A stretch of DNA of 64,000 bases from an uncultured Alphaproteobacteria bacterium (GTDB lineage Bacteria; Pseudomonadota; Alphaproteobacteria; HIMB59; GCA-002718135), in the NCBI GenBank assembly GCA_902577425.1, contig CACGZD010000004.1, positions 31,380-95,379 of the forward strand. The letters are read 5' to 3'. The notes beneath the pieces were generated by a model, which did no database searches, had not been told where the DNA came from, and worked only from the letters and a program-made list of their open reading frames with translations. The translations under genes and the position numbers were made by a program. Each line of letters opens with the position of its first letter. Positions within the stretch are counted from its first letter, which is position 1. This document shows, one piece after another, positions 9,580 to 17,610 of this stretch.

Positions 9580-9606
9580 GTAATTCCTTTTCAAAACAAG
9601 AATTAC
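9580..9606. promoter_or_regulatory. Candidate operator: 7-bp inverted repeat in the puuB/puuA divergent gap
   Basis: GTAATTC (9580-9586) and its perfect reverse complement GAATTAC (9600-9606) are separated by 13 bp, so the half-sites are about two helical turns apart. The flanks extend the symmetry (ATATC before, ATAT after). The site lies midway between the divergent oxidase and ligase genes and differs from the BetI-like palindromes elsewhere in the window, which suggests another regulator. AT-rich DNA makes chance 7-bp repeats common, so this is tentative. Confidence 0.35.
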
Positions 9607-9630
9607 ATATTTCAAATTTAAATAATCATA

Positions 9631-10995
9631 ATGTCTGAAAATTTTCAAAATTGGATTAAAGAGAATTCTATTACTGAAGTTGAGTGTTTAGTACCTGATT
9701 TAGGAGGTATTGCGAGAGGTAAAATTCTTCCTTCCAATAAATTTCTAAAAGGTATGGAGAATGATAGTCATAGATTGCCTCAATCAGTATTTATTCAAAC
9801 AATTTCTGGAGGTTATGCGAATGAAGAAGAAGATCTTCCAAATGATGTCTACAACCCTACAGATATTGATGTCATTTTAAGACCTGATTTTAATACAATA
9901 AGAAATGTGCCATGGTATGAAGATCCAACAGCGCAAGTAATTTGCGATGCTGTTAATTTAAATGGCTCTACTGTAATAAACTCTAGTAGAACTGTTCTTA
10001 AAAAAATAATTAAACAATTTAATGATTTAGGATACCAACCTATAGTTTCACCGGAAGTTGAATTTTATTTAGTAAAACCTAATCCTGACTCAGATTATCC
10101 TCTAGAAGTTCCTATAGGACAATCAGGAAGAGAAGAAAAAGGTAAACAGGCATTTGGAATTGATGCAGTTAATGAATTTGATAATCTATTTGAAGATGTT
10201 TACAATTATTGTGAACAACAGAATATAGAAATAGATACAATAAATCATGAAAGTGGCTCTGCGCAGATGGAAATTAATTTTCAACATGGGGATCCTCTAG
10301 AATTAGCTGACCAAGTATTTCTTTTTAAGAGAACTTTAAGACAAGCAGCTATTAAACATAAACTATATGCAACTTTTATGGCAAAGCCAATTGAGAATCA
10401 ACCTGGAAGCTCATTACATTTACATCAATCATTGCTTAATACAAAAAATAAAAAAAATGTTTTTTTTAATAAGAAAAATACAATTTCCAATTTAATGAAA
10501 AATTATATTGGAGGTTTGCAAGAATTCACTCCAAAATTAATGCCAATTCATGCTCCAAATATTAATTCATATAGACGTTTATTTGCTACTTGGGATGCTC
10601 CTAGAAATACAAACTGGGGGATAGGTAACAGATCATGTGGATTCCGAATTCCTTCGAATGAAGAATATAGTATGCGAATTGAAAATAGAATTTCTGGCTC
10701 TGATACTAACCCTTACTTAGTAATTGCTGCAAATCTAGCAGCAGGATATTTAGGGATTAAAAATAAAATTAAGCCAACTGACGAAACTAAAAAAAGTGTA
10801 TTTGGGCAAAAGCAAAGCTCTTTACCTACAACGATGGAGGAAGCTATTTCATTATTTGAAAAAGATGACCAAATTAATGAAGTATTTAATCAAAAATTTG
10901 TAAGAACTATAGCTGCTATTAGAAAAGTTGAAAATCAAGCATATCTTAAAGTCATTAGTTCGTGGGAGAGAGAATTTCTACTATTAAATGTTTAA
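9631..10995 (+). CDS. puuA: Glutamine synthetase-family gamma-glutamyl-amine ligase (PuuA-like), copy 1
   Basis: A 454-residue glutamine synthetase-fold ligase. The N-terminal beta-grasp holds the family block VECLVPDLGGIARGK; the catalytic domain has the metal-binding SPEVEFYL, the NHESGSAQMEINF block and the ATP/glutamate-binding GSSLHLHQS and NSYRRL motifs. In this family (GlnT/PuuA) the ammonium pocket is replaced so that an amine such as putrescine is gamma-glutamylated. Divergence from the PuuB-like oxidase supports a glutamylated polyamine pathway. It overlaps the Rieske gene by 4 bp at the 3' ends. True glutamine synthetase is unlikely because the Tyr-adenylylation loop of GlnA is absent. 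Confidence 0.82.
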   Translation: MSENFQNWIKENSITEVECLVPDLGGIARGKILPSNKFLKGMENDSHRLPQSVFIQTISGGYANEEEDLPNDVYNPTDIDVILRPDFNTIRNVPWYEDPTAQVICDAVNLNGSTVINSSRTVLKKIIKQFNDLGYQPIVSPEVEFYLVKPNPDSDYPLEVPIGQSGREEKGKQAFGIDAVNEFDNLFEDVYNYCEQQNIEIDTINHESGSAQMEINFQHGDPLELADQVFLFKRTLRQAAIKHKLYATFMAKPIENQPGSSLHLHQSLLNTKNKKNVFFNKKNTISNLMKNYIGGLQEFTPKLMPIHAPNINSYRRLFATWDAPRNTNWGIGNRSCGFRIPSNEEYSMRIENRISGSDTNPYLVIAANLAAGYLGIKNKIKPTDETKKSVFGQKQSSLPTTMEEAISLFEKDDQINEVFNQKFVRTIAAIRKVENQAYLKVISSWEREFLLLNV

Positions 10996-12224
10996 GAGAT
11001 AGAAATTTCTAAATGTTTTAAATACCAAGATTTGAATTTTTCTAATCCCTTTTCCATTTGAGATAGAGGTCCTGGCGTATATTTTTTTGACAAAACTCCT
11101 TTTTGATTGTTTTCAATTATCTTTTTATCGGCAATAGTTGTCAAATCCCACATCCATATCATTTCTTCTATGTTATAATCTTTACCCTCCTCTGCATCTT
11201 TGTGAACTAGCCACATTAGTTCTACTTGAGTATGCAATGAAGAAATGGGAATAAAAGTAAAAAGCGTTGCAAAGTCATTGCACATAAGTAAACTATTAAA
11301 AGGAGATGTTCCAACAGATGTATAGCCACAATCATATTCTTTAAAATTTCCCATTAACTTTGAAACAGGTTTTCCGGATTTAGTTTCTGTAAACATTCCT
11401 TCTTTAAGCGGAGTTCTCTCAGCACTTCTAGAATAATCATTAAATTCACTTTCAGAGTATTCTCCAGTAATGTGACCCATTTTTTTTACTTTTTCATTCC
11501 AATTTTCTAAAATTTTATCAAACTTTTTTGATGAAGGTCCTGTATTACTTCCAGCACCATAAGCAATAATATATTCTTTATCATGAACCTTGCAATATTC
11601 AGGATGAGCGGGTTGACAGTGATAACATTCATGAAAATTATCAAGTGTAAGCTTCCAATTTCCATTTGTTGGATACATCTGTCTATGCGCAATTTTAGCA
11701 TTAGACAAACCATGTAATTCAATAAATTTTTTAGTAGGAGCAATAAATTCATTAAAATTATTTGGTTTATCTGACAAATTGATGAATATAAGTCCTTCAA
11801 AAATTTTTAAGTTACATTTATTTAATGACCATTCTTCTCTCTTAAAATTATCATTCATCAACCTAGCAGACTTTATTGTTCCATCTAAATTATAACTCCA
11901 AGCATGGTAAGGGCAAACTAATAATTTTTTATTTCCTGACTCTTCCAAACAAATATGTGATCCTCTATGTCGACAAACATTATAATGAGCATAAATTTTA
12001 TCATTTTTATCACGAATAATTATTATTGATTCTTTTCCTATATTAAAAAGAAAGTAATCACCATATTTTGGAATTCTTGAGACATGTCCCACAAATACCC
12101 ATTGTTTAGAAAAAATATTTTTTATATCTAAATCAAAAATATAATCATCGACATAAAATTCCTGATCTAATGTGTAATTTGATTTCTGTTTTTTTATCAA
12201 ATTTTTTAAAATATCATAATTCAT
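10992..12224 (-). CDS. Rieske non-heme iron oxygenase, GbcA / quaternary-amine demethylase-like
   Basis: A 410-residue oxygenase alpha subunit. The Rieske [2Fe-2S] ligands are CRHRG (C84, H86) and CPYHAW (C104, H107); the mononuclear iron site is DNFHECYHCQPAHPE (H202, H207). This ECYHC-x3-HPE form is shared by glycine betaine monooxygenase GbcA, stachydrine demethylase and choline monooxygenases, so oxidative N-demethylation of a quaternary amine is the best guess. The matching ferredoxin reductase (GbcB type) is not in the window. I chose the ATG at 12224; an in-frame start at 12260 would overlap the palindromic operator. The start codon lies 7 nt after a TATATA box with no Shine-Dalgarno sequence. 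Confidence 0.8.
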   Translation of the reverse strand: MNYDILKNLIKKQKSNYTLDQEFYVDDYIFDLDIKNIFSKQWVFVGHVSRIPKYGDYFLFNIGKESIIIIRDKNDKIYAHYNVCRHRGSHICLEESGNKKLLVCPYHAWSYNLDGTIKSARLMNDNFKREEWSLNKCNLKIFEGLIFINLSDKPNNFNEFIAPTKKFIELHGLSNAKIAHRQMYPTNGNWKLTLDNFHECYHCQPAHPEYCKVHDKEYIIAYGAGSNTGPSSKKFDKILENWNEKVKKMGHITGEYSESEFNDYSRSAERTPLKEGMFTETKSGKPVSKLMGNFKEYDCGYTSVGTSPFNSLLMCNDFATLFTFIPISSLHTQVELMWLVHKDAEEGKDYNIEEMIWMWDLTTIADKKIIENNQKGVLSKKYTPGPLSQMEKGLEKFKSWYLKHLEISIS

Positions 12225-12231
12225 TAATATA

Positions 12232-12273
12232 TATATAATATTGATTGAATATCCATTCAATGAAATTTATAAG
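12232..12273. promoter_or_regulatory. Divergent promoter pair with shared BetI-like palindromic operator (site 1)
   Basis: The palindrome ATTGAAT-ATCC-ATTCAAT occupies 12244-12261 with perfect 7-bp arms. On the plus strand TTGAAT (12245-12250) is followed by a 17-bp spacer and TATAAG (12268-12273), 6 nt before the ATG of the FAD oxidase. On the minus strand the other arm TTGAAT (12260-12255) is followed by 17 bp and TATATA (12237-12232), 7 nt before the ATG of the Rieske gene. Both half-sites can therefore act as -35 hexamers of two leaderless promoters, and a repressor bound there would block both. Confidence 0.7.
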
Positions 12274-12279
12274 CAACTA

Positions 12280-13614
12280 ATGACAGGCTTATACCATCAA
12301 GATATATATAAATTTGAAAAGCCTATAAATAGTTATTGGGAAACTACTGCTAATACAAAAAATCAATATAACAAATTAAAAGAAGATATTAATACAAATA
12401 TATTGGTTATTGGAGGTGGGTATACTGGCATATCCTGTGCTTTAAGTTTATCAAAAAAATATAATGAAGAAGTTACTTTGGTTGAAGCAGGACATATTGG
12501 ATGGGGATCTTCAGCAAGAAATGCAGGATTTTGCTGCATACCCCCTGCAAAAATGTCGGTATCAAAAATGTTTAAGAAATATGGGAAAGAAGAAACTAAA
12601 AAATTTTTTCAAAATACAATTGAAGGATCAAATTTTACAAAAGATTTAATATCAGAATATAATATTGATTGCGACTTAACGGGAGATTGTAATTATGAAG
12701 TCGCTCCTCATCCAGACTACTTTCAATCTATTAAAAAAGAAGCAGATGTATATAAAAAAGAATTTGGAATAGAAACAAAAATTTATTCTCAATCTGAATT
12801 TAATCAAATAGGACATACAGGTGAAGAGCAATTTGGGGCTTTTTCTTATAAGCCTGGATTTGCAATTAATCCTCTAAAATTTTTACTGGGTTTAGCCAAA
12901 GAAGCAAAAAAATCTGGTGTTAAAATTTATCAAAATAGTAAAGTTAGCAAAATAGAAAAAAAGAATGGAAAGTATAATATTATTATAAATGAAAACAAAA
13001 TTACATCGAACAAAATAGTTATGGCCACTAATGGATTTTATAAAGATGATTTATTTCCAAAACTTAATAATAGAATCCTCCCTGTAATATCTAATATTAT
13101 TATTACAAAACCACTTACAAATGATCAAATTTTGGCTCATAATTTTGTTACACACAACCCTATCTTAAATAATAGAAATTTACTTTTTTATTATAGATTA
13201 TTAAAAGATAATCGTTTCTTATTTGGTGCTAGAGGTGATTTAGTTGGAAGTGAAGAGTCTTCTCTAATAAAATCAAAAAAAATGGAACAACAAATGAAAA
13301 AAGTTTTTCCTGAATGGAAAAATGTTGAAATTGATTATCATTGGCGAGGTCTTGTTGCTGTAACTACAAAATTTACTCCTTCAATTGGTAAATTAGACGA
13401 TGATGAAATTTACTATAGTTTTGGTTATCAAGCAAATGGAGTTAATACTGCTCCTTGGTCTGGCAAGGAACTTGCAAACTTAATCGTATCAAATAGTAAA
13501 GAACTTAACATTTCAAAATTTTATCAAGGATTACCAAGAAGGTTTCCTTTTCCAAAATTGAGATTATTTTATCTAAAGATGTATTTAGCATATCATTCAT
13601 TAATGGATAAATAA
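12280..13614 (+). CDS. FAD-dependent amine oxidoreductase, DAO family (PuuB- or demethylase-like)
   Basis: A 444-residue D-amino-acid-oxidase-fold flavoprotein with NILVIGGGYTGIS (dinucleotide fold) and GWGSSARNAGF near residue 85. It resembles PuuB-like oxidases, but its direct divergence from a betaine-type Rieske oxygenase under a shared operator also allows a role as an N-methylamine (dimethylglycine or sarcosine-like) oxidase. The ATG at 12280 is preferred; an upstream TTG at 12241 would start inside the operator. It is 33 bp upstream of the Atm1-type exporter gene. There is no fused GcvT domain such as dimethylglycine dehydrogenase has. Confidence 0.72.
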   Translation: MTGLYHQDIYKFEKPINSYWETTANTKNQYNKLKEDINTNILVIGGGYTGISCALSLSKKYNEEVTLVEAGHIGWGSSARNAGFCCIPPAKMSVSKMFKKYGKEETKKFFQNTIEGSNFTKDLISEYNIDCDLTGDCNYEVAPHPDYFQSIKKEADVYKKEFGIETKIYSQSEFNQIGHTGEEQFGAFSYKPGFAINPLKFLLGLAKEAKKSGVKIYQNSKVSKIEKKNGKYNIIINENKITSNKIVMATNGFYKDDLFPKLNNRILPVISNIIITKPLTNDQILAHNFVTHNPILNNRNLLFYYRLLKDNRFLFGARGDLVGSEESSLIKSKKMEQQMKKVFPEWKNVEIDYHWRGLVAVTTKFTPSIGKLDDDEIYYSFGYQANGVNTAPWSGKELANLIVSNSKELNISKFYQGLPRRFPFPKLRLFYLKMYLAYHSLMDK

Positions 13615-13647
13615 ACTTATGATAATTACTACTTAGCAAATCTTTAA

Positions 13648-15420
13648 ATGAAAACTTTTAAACCCTTATTATATTTAATGCCATATTTGTGGCCTAAAAA
13701 TAATAAAAATTTTAAGATAAGATTGATTTTAGCAATCTGTTTTTTAATCTTTGCCAAATTAGCAAATGTTTCGGTTCCAATTTTTTTAGGAAAAGCCGTT
13801 GATTCACTAGATGGACTTAATAAAAATTCTTTAATCATTTTTATCCCTATAGTTTTTATTGCTGCGTATGGAATTGCAAGATTTTTGCATGTTGGTTTTG
13901 GTGAAATACGAGATGCTTTATTTGCAAGAATTGGACAAAATGCAATTAGAAGAGCTGCTTTAAAAGTATTTGAGCATCTTCATAATTTATCATTAAAATT
14001 TCACTTAAATAGACAAACAGGAGCTTTAAGTAGAATTATAGACAGAGGGATAGGGGCAATAGATTTTATACTTCGCTTTGTAACTTTTAATATTTTTCCA
14101 ACATTATTGGAAATAATTTTAGTTTGTCTTATTCTTTTAAATTTATTTAGTTGGTATTTTTCAATTATTACTTTTTTTGTAATCCTCTTTTACATAGCTT
14201 TTACATTTATCGTGACAGAATGGCGAGTTCAAATTAGAAAAAAAATGAATGATGCTGATAATGTTAGAGGTCAAAAATCAATTGATAGTTTATTAAATTA
14301 TGAAACAGTAAAATATTTTAATAATGAAAACTTTGAATCTTCAAATTATGATAAATCTTTAGAAGAATATGAAAAATTTGCTATCAAAAGTGCAATAAGT
14401 TTAAATTTTTTAAATTTAGGACAAGCATTAATTATTACAATTGGAATAATTGGAATGATGATCCTAACCGTATATCAAATTCAATCAAATGAAATGACTA
14501 TTGGAGATTTTATTATAGTTAATACCTATTTAATTCAGCTATCAATTCCCCTAAACTTTATAGGTTTTGTATATTGGCAAATAAAGCAATCTTTAGTTGA
14601 TATGGAAAATATGTTTACTCTGTTAAATGAAAAAACAGAAATAAAAGATAATATTGATGCAAAAGATTTAATAATTTCAAATGCATCAGTTACCTTTAAA
14701 AATGTTTCTTTTCATTATGATGAAAAAAGAAAAATTATTAAAAATATATCTTTTAAAATTTATCCTAATCAAACTGTCGCAATAGTAGGACCTACTGGTG
14801 CAGGAAAATCAACAATAAGTAAAATTTTTTTTAGATTTTATGATCCTACCTCTGGGTCAATATTAATTGATAATCAAGATATAAGAAAAGTAACACAAAA
14901 ATCTCTTCGCAAACAAATTGCTGTGGTGCCTCAAGATACCGTCTTATTTAATGAAACTTTGTTTTATAATATTTCTTATGGTAATCCAAATTCATCTAAA
15001 GAAGAAGTCATTCAAGTTACAAAAATGGCAAAATTACATGAATTCATTGAGAACTTACCTGATGGATATAATACTATAGTTGGAGAAAGAGGTTTGAAAC
15101 TTTCTGGAGGTGAAAAACAACGAGTTGCTATAGCAAGAGCTTTACTCAAAAAACCTAAAATTTTCTTTTTTGATGAAGCTACTTCTTCATTAGATACAAA
15201 AACAGAAAAAGAAATTCAAAATAATCTAGAACATTTATCAAAAAATATAACAACTATAATAATAGCTCATAGACTTTCTACTGTTAAAAATGCTGACAAT
15301 ATAATTGTATTAAATAATGGAGAAATAGCTGAAACAGGAAATCACAAAAAATTATTAGAATTTAATGGATTGTATTCAAGCCTTTGGAAACAGCAAGAAA
15401 AAAACTTTAAAGATAAGTAA
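13648..15420 (+). CDS. Atm1-type ABC exporter (half-transporter)
   Basis: A 590-residue ABC half-transporter: six membrane helices in the first ~310 residues, then the ATPase with Walker A GPTGAGKST (about 381-389), signature LSGGEKQ (about 485) and Walker B FFFDEATSSLD. The transmembrane part has the Atm1/ABCB7/HMT1 hallmarks SRIIDRGIGAIDF, TEWR and the NNE...Y-S-ExxYE region where Atm1 proteins bind glutathione-linked substrates. It probably exports a glutathione- or persulfide-linked compound linked to Fe-S or metal homeostasis. It seems to be a housekeeping gene sitting inside a catabolic region; a 61-bp gap separates it from the agmatine deiminase gene. Confidence 0.87.
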   Translation: MKTFKPLLYLMPYLWPKNNKNFKIRLILAICFLIFAKLANVSVPIFLGKAVDSLDGLNKNSLIIFIPIVFIAAYGIARFLHVGFGEIRDALFARIGQNAIRRAALKVFEHLHNLSLKFHLNRQTGALSRIIDRGIGAIDFILRFVTFNIFPTLLEIILVCLILLNLFSWYFSIITFFVILFYIAFTFIVTEWRVQIRKKMNDADNVRGQKSIDSLLNYETVKYFNNENFESSNYDKSLEEYEKFAIKSAISLNFLNLGQALIITIGIIGMMILTVYQIQSNEMTIGDFIIVNTYLIQLSIPLNFIGFVYWQIKQSLVDMENMFTLLNEKTEIKDNIDAKDLIISNASVTFKNVSFHYDEKRKIIKNISFKIYPNQTVAIVGPTGAGKSTISKIFFRFYDPTSGSILIDNQDIRKVTQKSLRKQIAVVPQDTVLFNETLFYNISYGNPNSSKEEVIQVTKMAKLHEFIENLPDGYNTIVGERGLKLSGGEKQRVAIARALLKKPKIFFFDEATSSLDTKTEKEIQNNLEHLSKNITTIIIAHRLSTVKNADNIIVLNNGEIAETGNHKKLLEFNGLYSSLWKQQEKNFKDK

Positions 15421-15481
15421 TGAGAAAAAAGATGATTTTTTTTTTAGAAAATGTAAAAGTTGTAAAATTTCAAATAACTAA

Positions 15482-16525
15482 ATGAATACTCCTAAAGAAA
15501 AAAATTTTTATATGCCTCCAGAATGGTATCAACATGAATGTTGTTGGATGCAATGGCCTTATAACAACCCTAATCTTGATGGATATGGAGCTGTACCTTC
15601 ATGGTCTCATTTTGATTTTGATAAAGGTCGATTAGCATGGTCTAATGTGGCTAACTCTATTTCTAAATTTGAAAAAGTTAAGATGATTGTTCATCCTGAT
15701 GAAATATCAAAAGCAAAAGAATTACTAAATTCCGAAATTGAAATTATTCAACTAAAAATTGATGATTGTTGGGCAAGAGATAGTGGAGCTATTTTTTTAT
15801 TAAATAAAGAAAATAAACTTGGTGGAATTGATTGGGAATTCAATGGATGGGGTAAATTTAAACCATTTGACTCTGATAATAAAGTTGCTAAATTTATGAT
15901 AGAAAAATCATCAGCTACTTATTTTAAAAATAATATGATCTTAGAAGGAGGATCTATTCATGTTGATGGAGAAGGAACCCTTTTAACTACTGAACAATGT
16001 TTACTTAATAAAAATAGAAATCCAAAATTATCTAAAGAGGAAATTGAAAATAACTTAAAAGAATATTTAAATATAAATAAAATAATTTGGCTAAAAAATG
16101 GTACTGATGAAGGTACAGATGGTCATGTAGATAATATTGCATGTTTTGTTAAATCAGGAACAGTGTTGGCTCTTTCCTGTAATGATAGAAATGATCCTTT
16201 TTATGAAAGAATAAATGAAAATTTAGAAATATTAAGAACCTCTACTGATAACAAAGGTAGAAAATTAAATGTTATTGAAATAGAAATGTCTTATAAGAGA
16301 TTAATACCTAATGATGATGAGCCTAGTTCATATATTAATTTTTATATAGCTAATAAAGGTATAGTAATGCCGAGTTTTGAAGATGAAAAAGCAGATTACA
16401 GGGCAAAAAATATTGTACAATCAGTTTTTCCTGATAGAAAAATCATTGCTATCAATGGTATTAATATATCTATGGGCGGAGGTAATGTACATTGTATTAC
16501 ACAACAACAACCAAAAAGTTTATAA
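15482..16525 (+). CDS. aguA: Agmatine deiminase
   Basis: A 347-residue guanidino-group hydrolase of the pentein fold that turns agmatine into N-carbamoylputrescine and ammonia. Its entry MPPEWYQHECCWMQWP is the AguA signature, and DCWARDSG, GGSIHVDGEGT, DGHVDN and the C-terminal GGNVHCITQQQP follow, with the catalytic cysteine at about 338. A peptidylarginine deiminase role is unlikely because the length and motifs are those of bacterial AguA. The partner amidase lies just downstream with only a small membrane-protein gene between them, which supports a two-step agmatine-to-putrescine route. Confidence 0.95.
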   Translation: MNTPKEKNFYMPPEWYQHECCWMQWPYNNPNLDGYGAVPSWSHFDFDKGRLAWSNVANSISKFEKVKMIVHPDEISKAKELLNSEIEIIQLKIDDCWARDSGAIFLLNKENKLGGIDWEFNGWGKFKPFDSDNKVAKFMIEKSSATYFKNNMILEGGSIHVDGEGTLLTTEQCLLNKNRNPKLSKEEIENNLKEYLNINKIIWLKNGTDEGTDGHVDNIACFVKSGTVLALSCNDRNDPFYERINENLEILRTSTDNKGRKLNVIEIEMSYKRLIPNDDEPSSYINFYIANKGIVMPSFEDEKADYRAKNIVQSVFPDRKIIAINGINISMGGGNVHCITQQQPKSL

Positions 16526-16526
16526 G

Positions 16527-16751
16527 ATGAATATATTTTATAAATCAAAAGAACATTGTGATAATGCTAAAGAAACTTATTTTCAACATATGATAATTGC
16601 AATAAAAATATCATCTAGTCTTTTACTAGCATCTCTAATGGGGTTTATACACTCTCTTATTCCTGCTTTATTTGAAAAAAGTGCAAGCAATAAAATAATA
16701 AATTTATATAATTATCTTCAAAAAAATAAAAGGATTGACGATGAAAATTAA
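16527..16751 (+). CDS. DUF6356-family small membrane protein
   Basis: A 74-residue protein beginning MNIFYKSKEHC, with ETYFQHMIIAIKISSSLLLASLMGFIHSLIPALFEKSAS in the middle split over about residues 16-54. The pattern ETYFxH, a hydrophobic stretch of about 20 residues, HxLxPxLFxxxxS and a short charged tail is that of the DUF6356 family of alphaproteobacteria, whose function is unknown. It starts one base after the aguA stop and its last 11 bp overlap aguB, so it is translated within the same operon. A role in membrane attachment of the agmatine enzymes would be a guess. Confidence 0.8.
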   Translation: MNIFYKSKEHCDNAKETYFQHMIIAIKISSSLLLASLMGFIHSLIPALFEKSASNKIINLYNYLQKNKRIDDEN

Positions 16752-17610
16752 AGTTGCTGCAACTCAAATGACTTGTACATGGGAAATTGAAGAAAATATT
16801 TCTAAAGCAAAAAAACTTATTTATGAGGCAGCAAAAGAAGGAGCAAATATAATTTTACTTCAAGAATTATTTCAAACTCCATATTTTTGTATTCAATATG
16901 ATGAAGAAATTTTTAAGTTAGCTCAAACTTATGAAAATAACAAAGTTTTAAAAGAAATGTCAAATTTAGCAAAAGAATTAAATGTTGTTCTGCCAATTAG
17001 TTTTTTTGAAAAAGACAATAATGCATATTTTAATTCTATTGCAGTAATTAATTCTGACGGAAATATTCTTGGTAAATATCGTAAATCTCACATACCTGAT
17101 GGTGCGGGTTATTTAGAAAAATATTATTTTAATCCAGGCAATACTGGTTTTAAAGTATGGGATACTGCTTTTGGAAAAATTGGTATTGGTATATGTTGGG
17201 ATCAATGGTTTCCAGAAGCTGCAAGAATTATGGCACTTAAAGGAGCTGAAGTACTATTTTATCCTACGGCAATTGGTGATGAATTAATGAGTGAATATGA
17301 TAGCTCAGGTGCTTGGCAAAGAGTTATGCAAGGTCATGCAGCCGCAAATATAATGCCAGTTGTGGCCTCTAATAGAATTGGTTCTGAGTCAGTAAAAGGT
17401 CAAGTAAATGGATTTTATGGAAAATCTTTTATTTGTGATCGATCAGGAAAAATTATTAAAGAAGCATCAAAAGATAAAGAAGAAATTATTCTAGCTGACA
17501 TAGATACTGAAGAAAATCATTTATTTAGAAGAAATTGGGGACTATTTAGAGACAGAAGAACAGATTTGTATAAAGAGATATTAACCCTTGAAGGTAAAAT
17601 TAAAGATTAA
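16741..17610 (+). CDS. aguB: N-carbamoylputrescine amidase
   Basis: A 289-residue nitrilase-superfamily enzyme converting N-carbamoylputrescine to putrescine, CO2 and ammonia. The Glu-Lys-Cys triad is visible: E42 in LLQELFQ, K115 in GKYRKSHIPD and C152 in GIGICWDQWFPE. The GYLEKYYFNPG segment between Lys and Cys is typical of AguB. The ATG at 16741 is used, with AGGA 7 nt upstream; an in-frame TTG at 16735 adds two residues. The 3' end overlaps the convergent ligase gene by 11 bp. Confidence 0.94.
   Translation: MKIKVAATQMTCTWEIEENISKAKKLIYEAAKEGANIILLQELFQTPYFCIQYDEEIFKLAQTYENNKVLKEMSNLAKELNVVLPISFFEKDNNAYFNSIAVINSDGNILGKYRKSHIPDGAGYLEKYYFNPGNTGFKVWDTAFGKIGIGICWDQWFPEAARIMALKGAEVLFYPTAIGDELMSEYDSSGAWQRVMQGHAAANIMPVVASNRIGSESVKGQVNGFYGKSFICDRSGKIIKEASKDKEEIILADIDTEENHLFRRNWGLFRDRRTDLYKEILTLEGKIKD

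Noticed and set aside
11507..11800. Second open frame of 97 codons within the Rieske gene
   Set aside because: It is an alternative frame on the same strand inside a clearly conserved oxygenase gene.
12241..12279. TTG start for the FAD oxidase 13 codons upstream of the ATG
   Set aside because: It would place coding sequence across the palindromic operator and promoter; the ATG at 12280 sits right for the predicted transcription start.
15424..15445. A-run/T-run possible terminator after the Atm1-type gene
   Set aside because: The stem would consist only of A-T pairs; such runs are common in this sequence and cannot be distinguished from chance.
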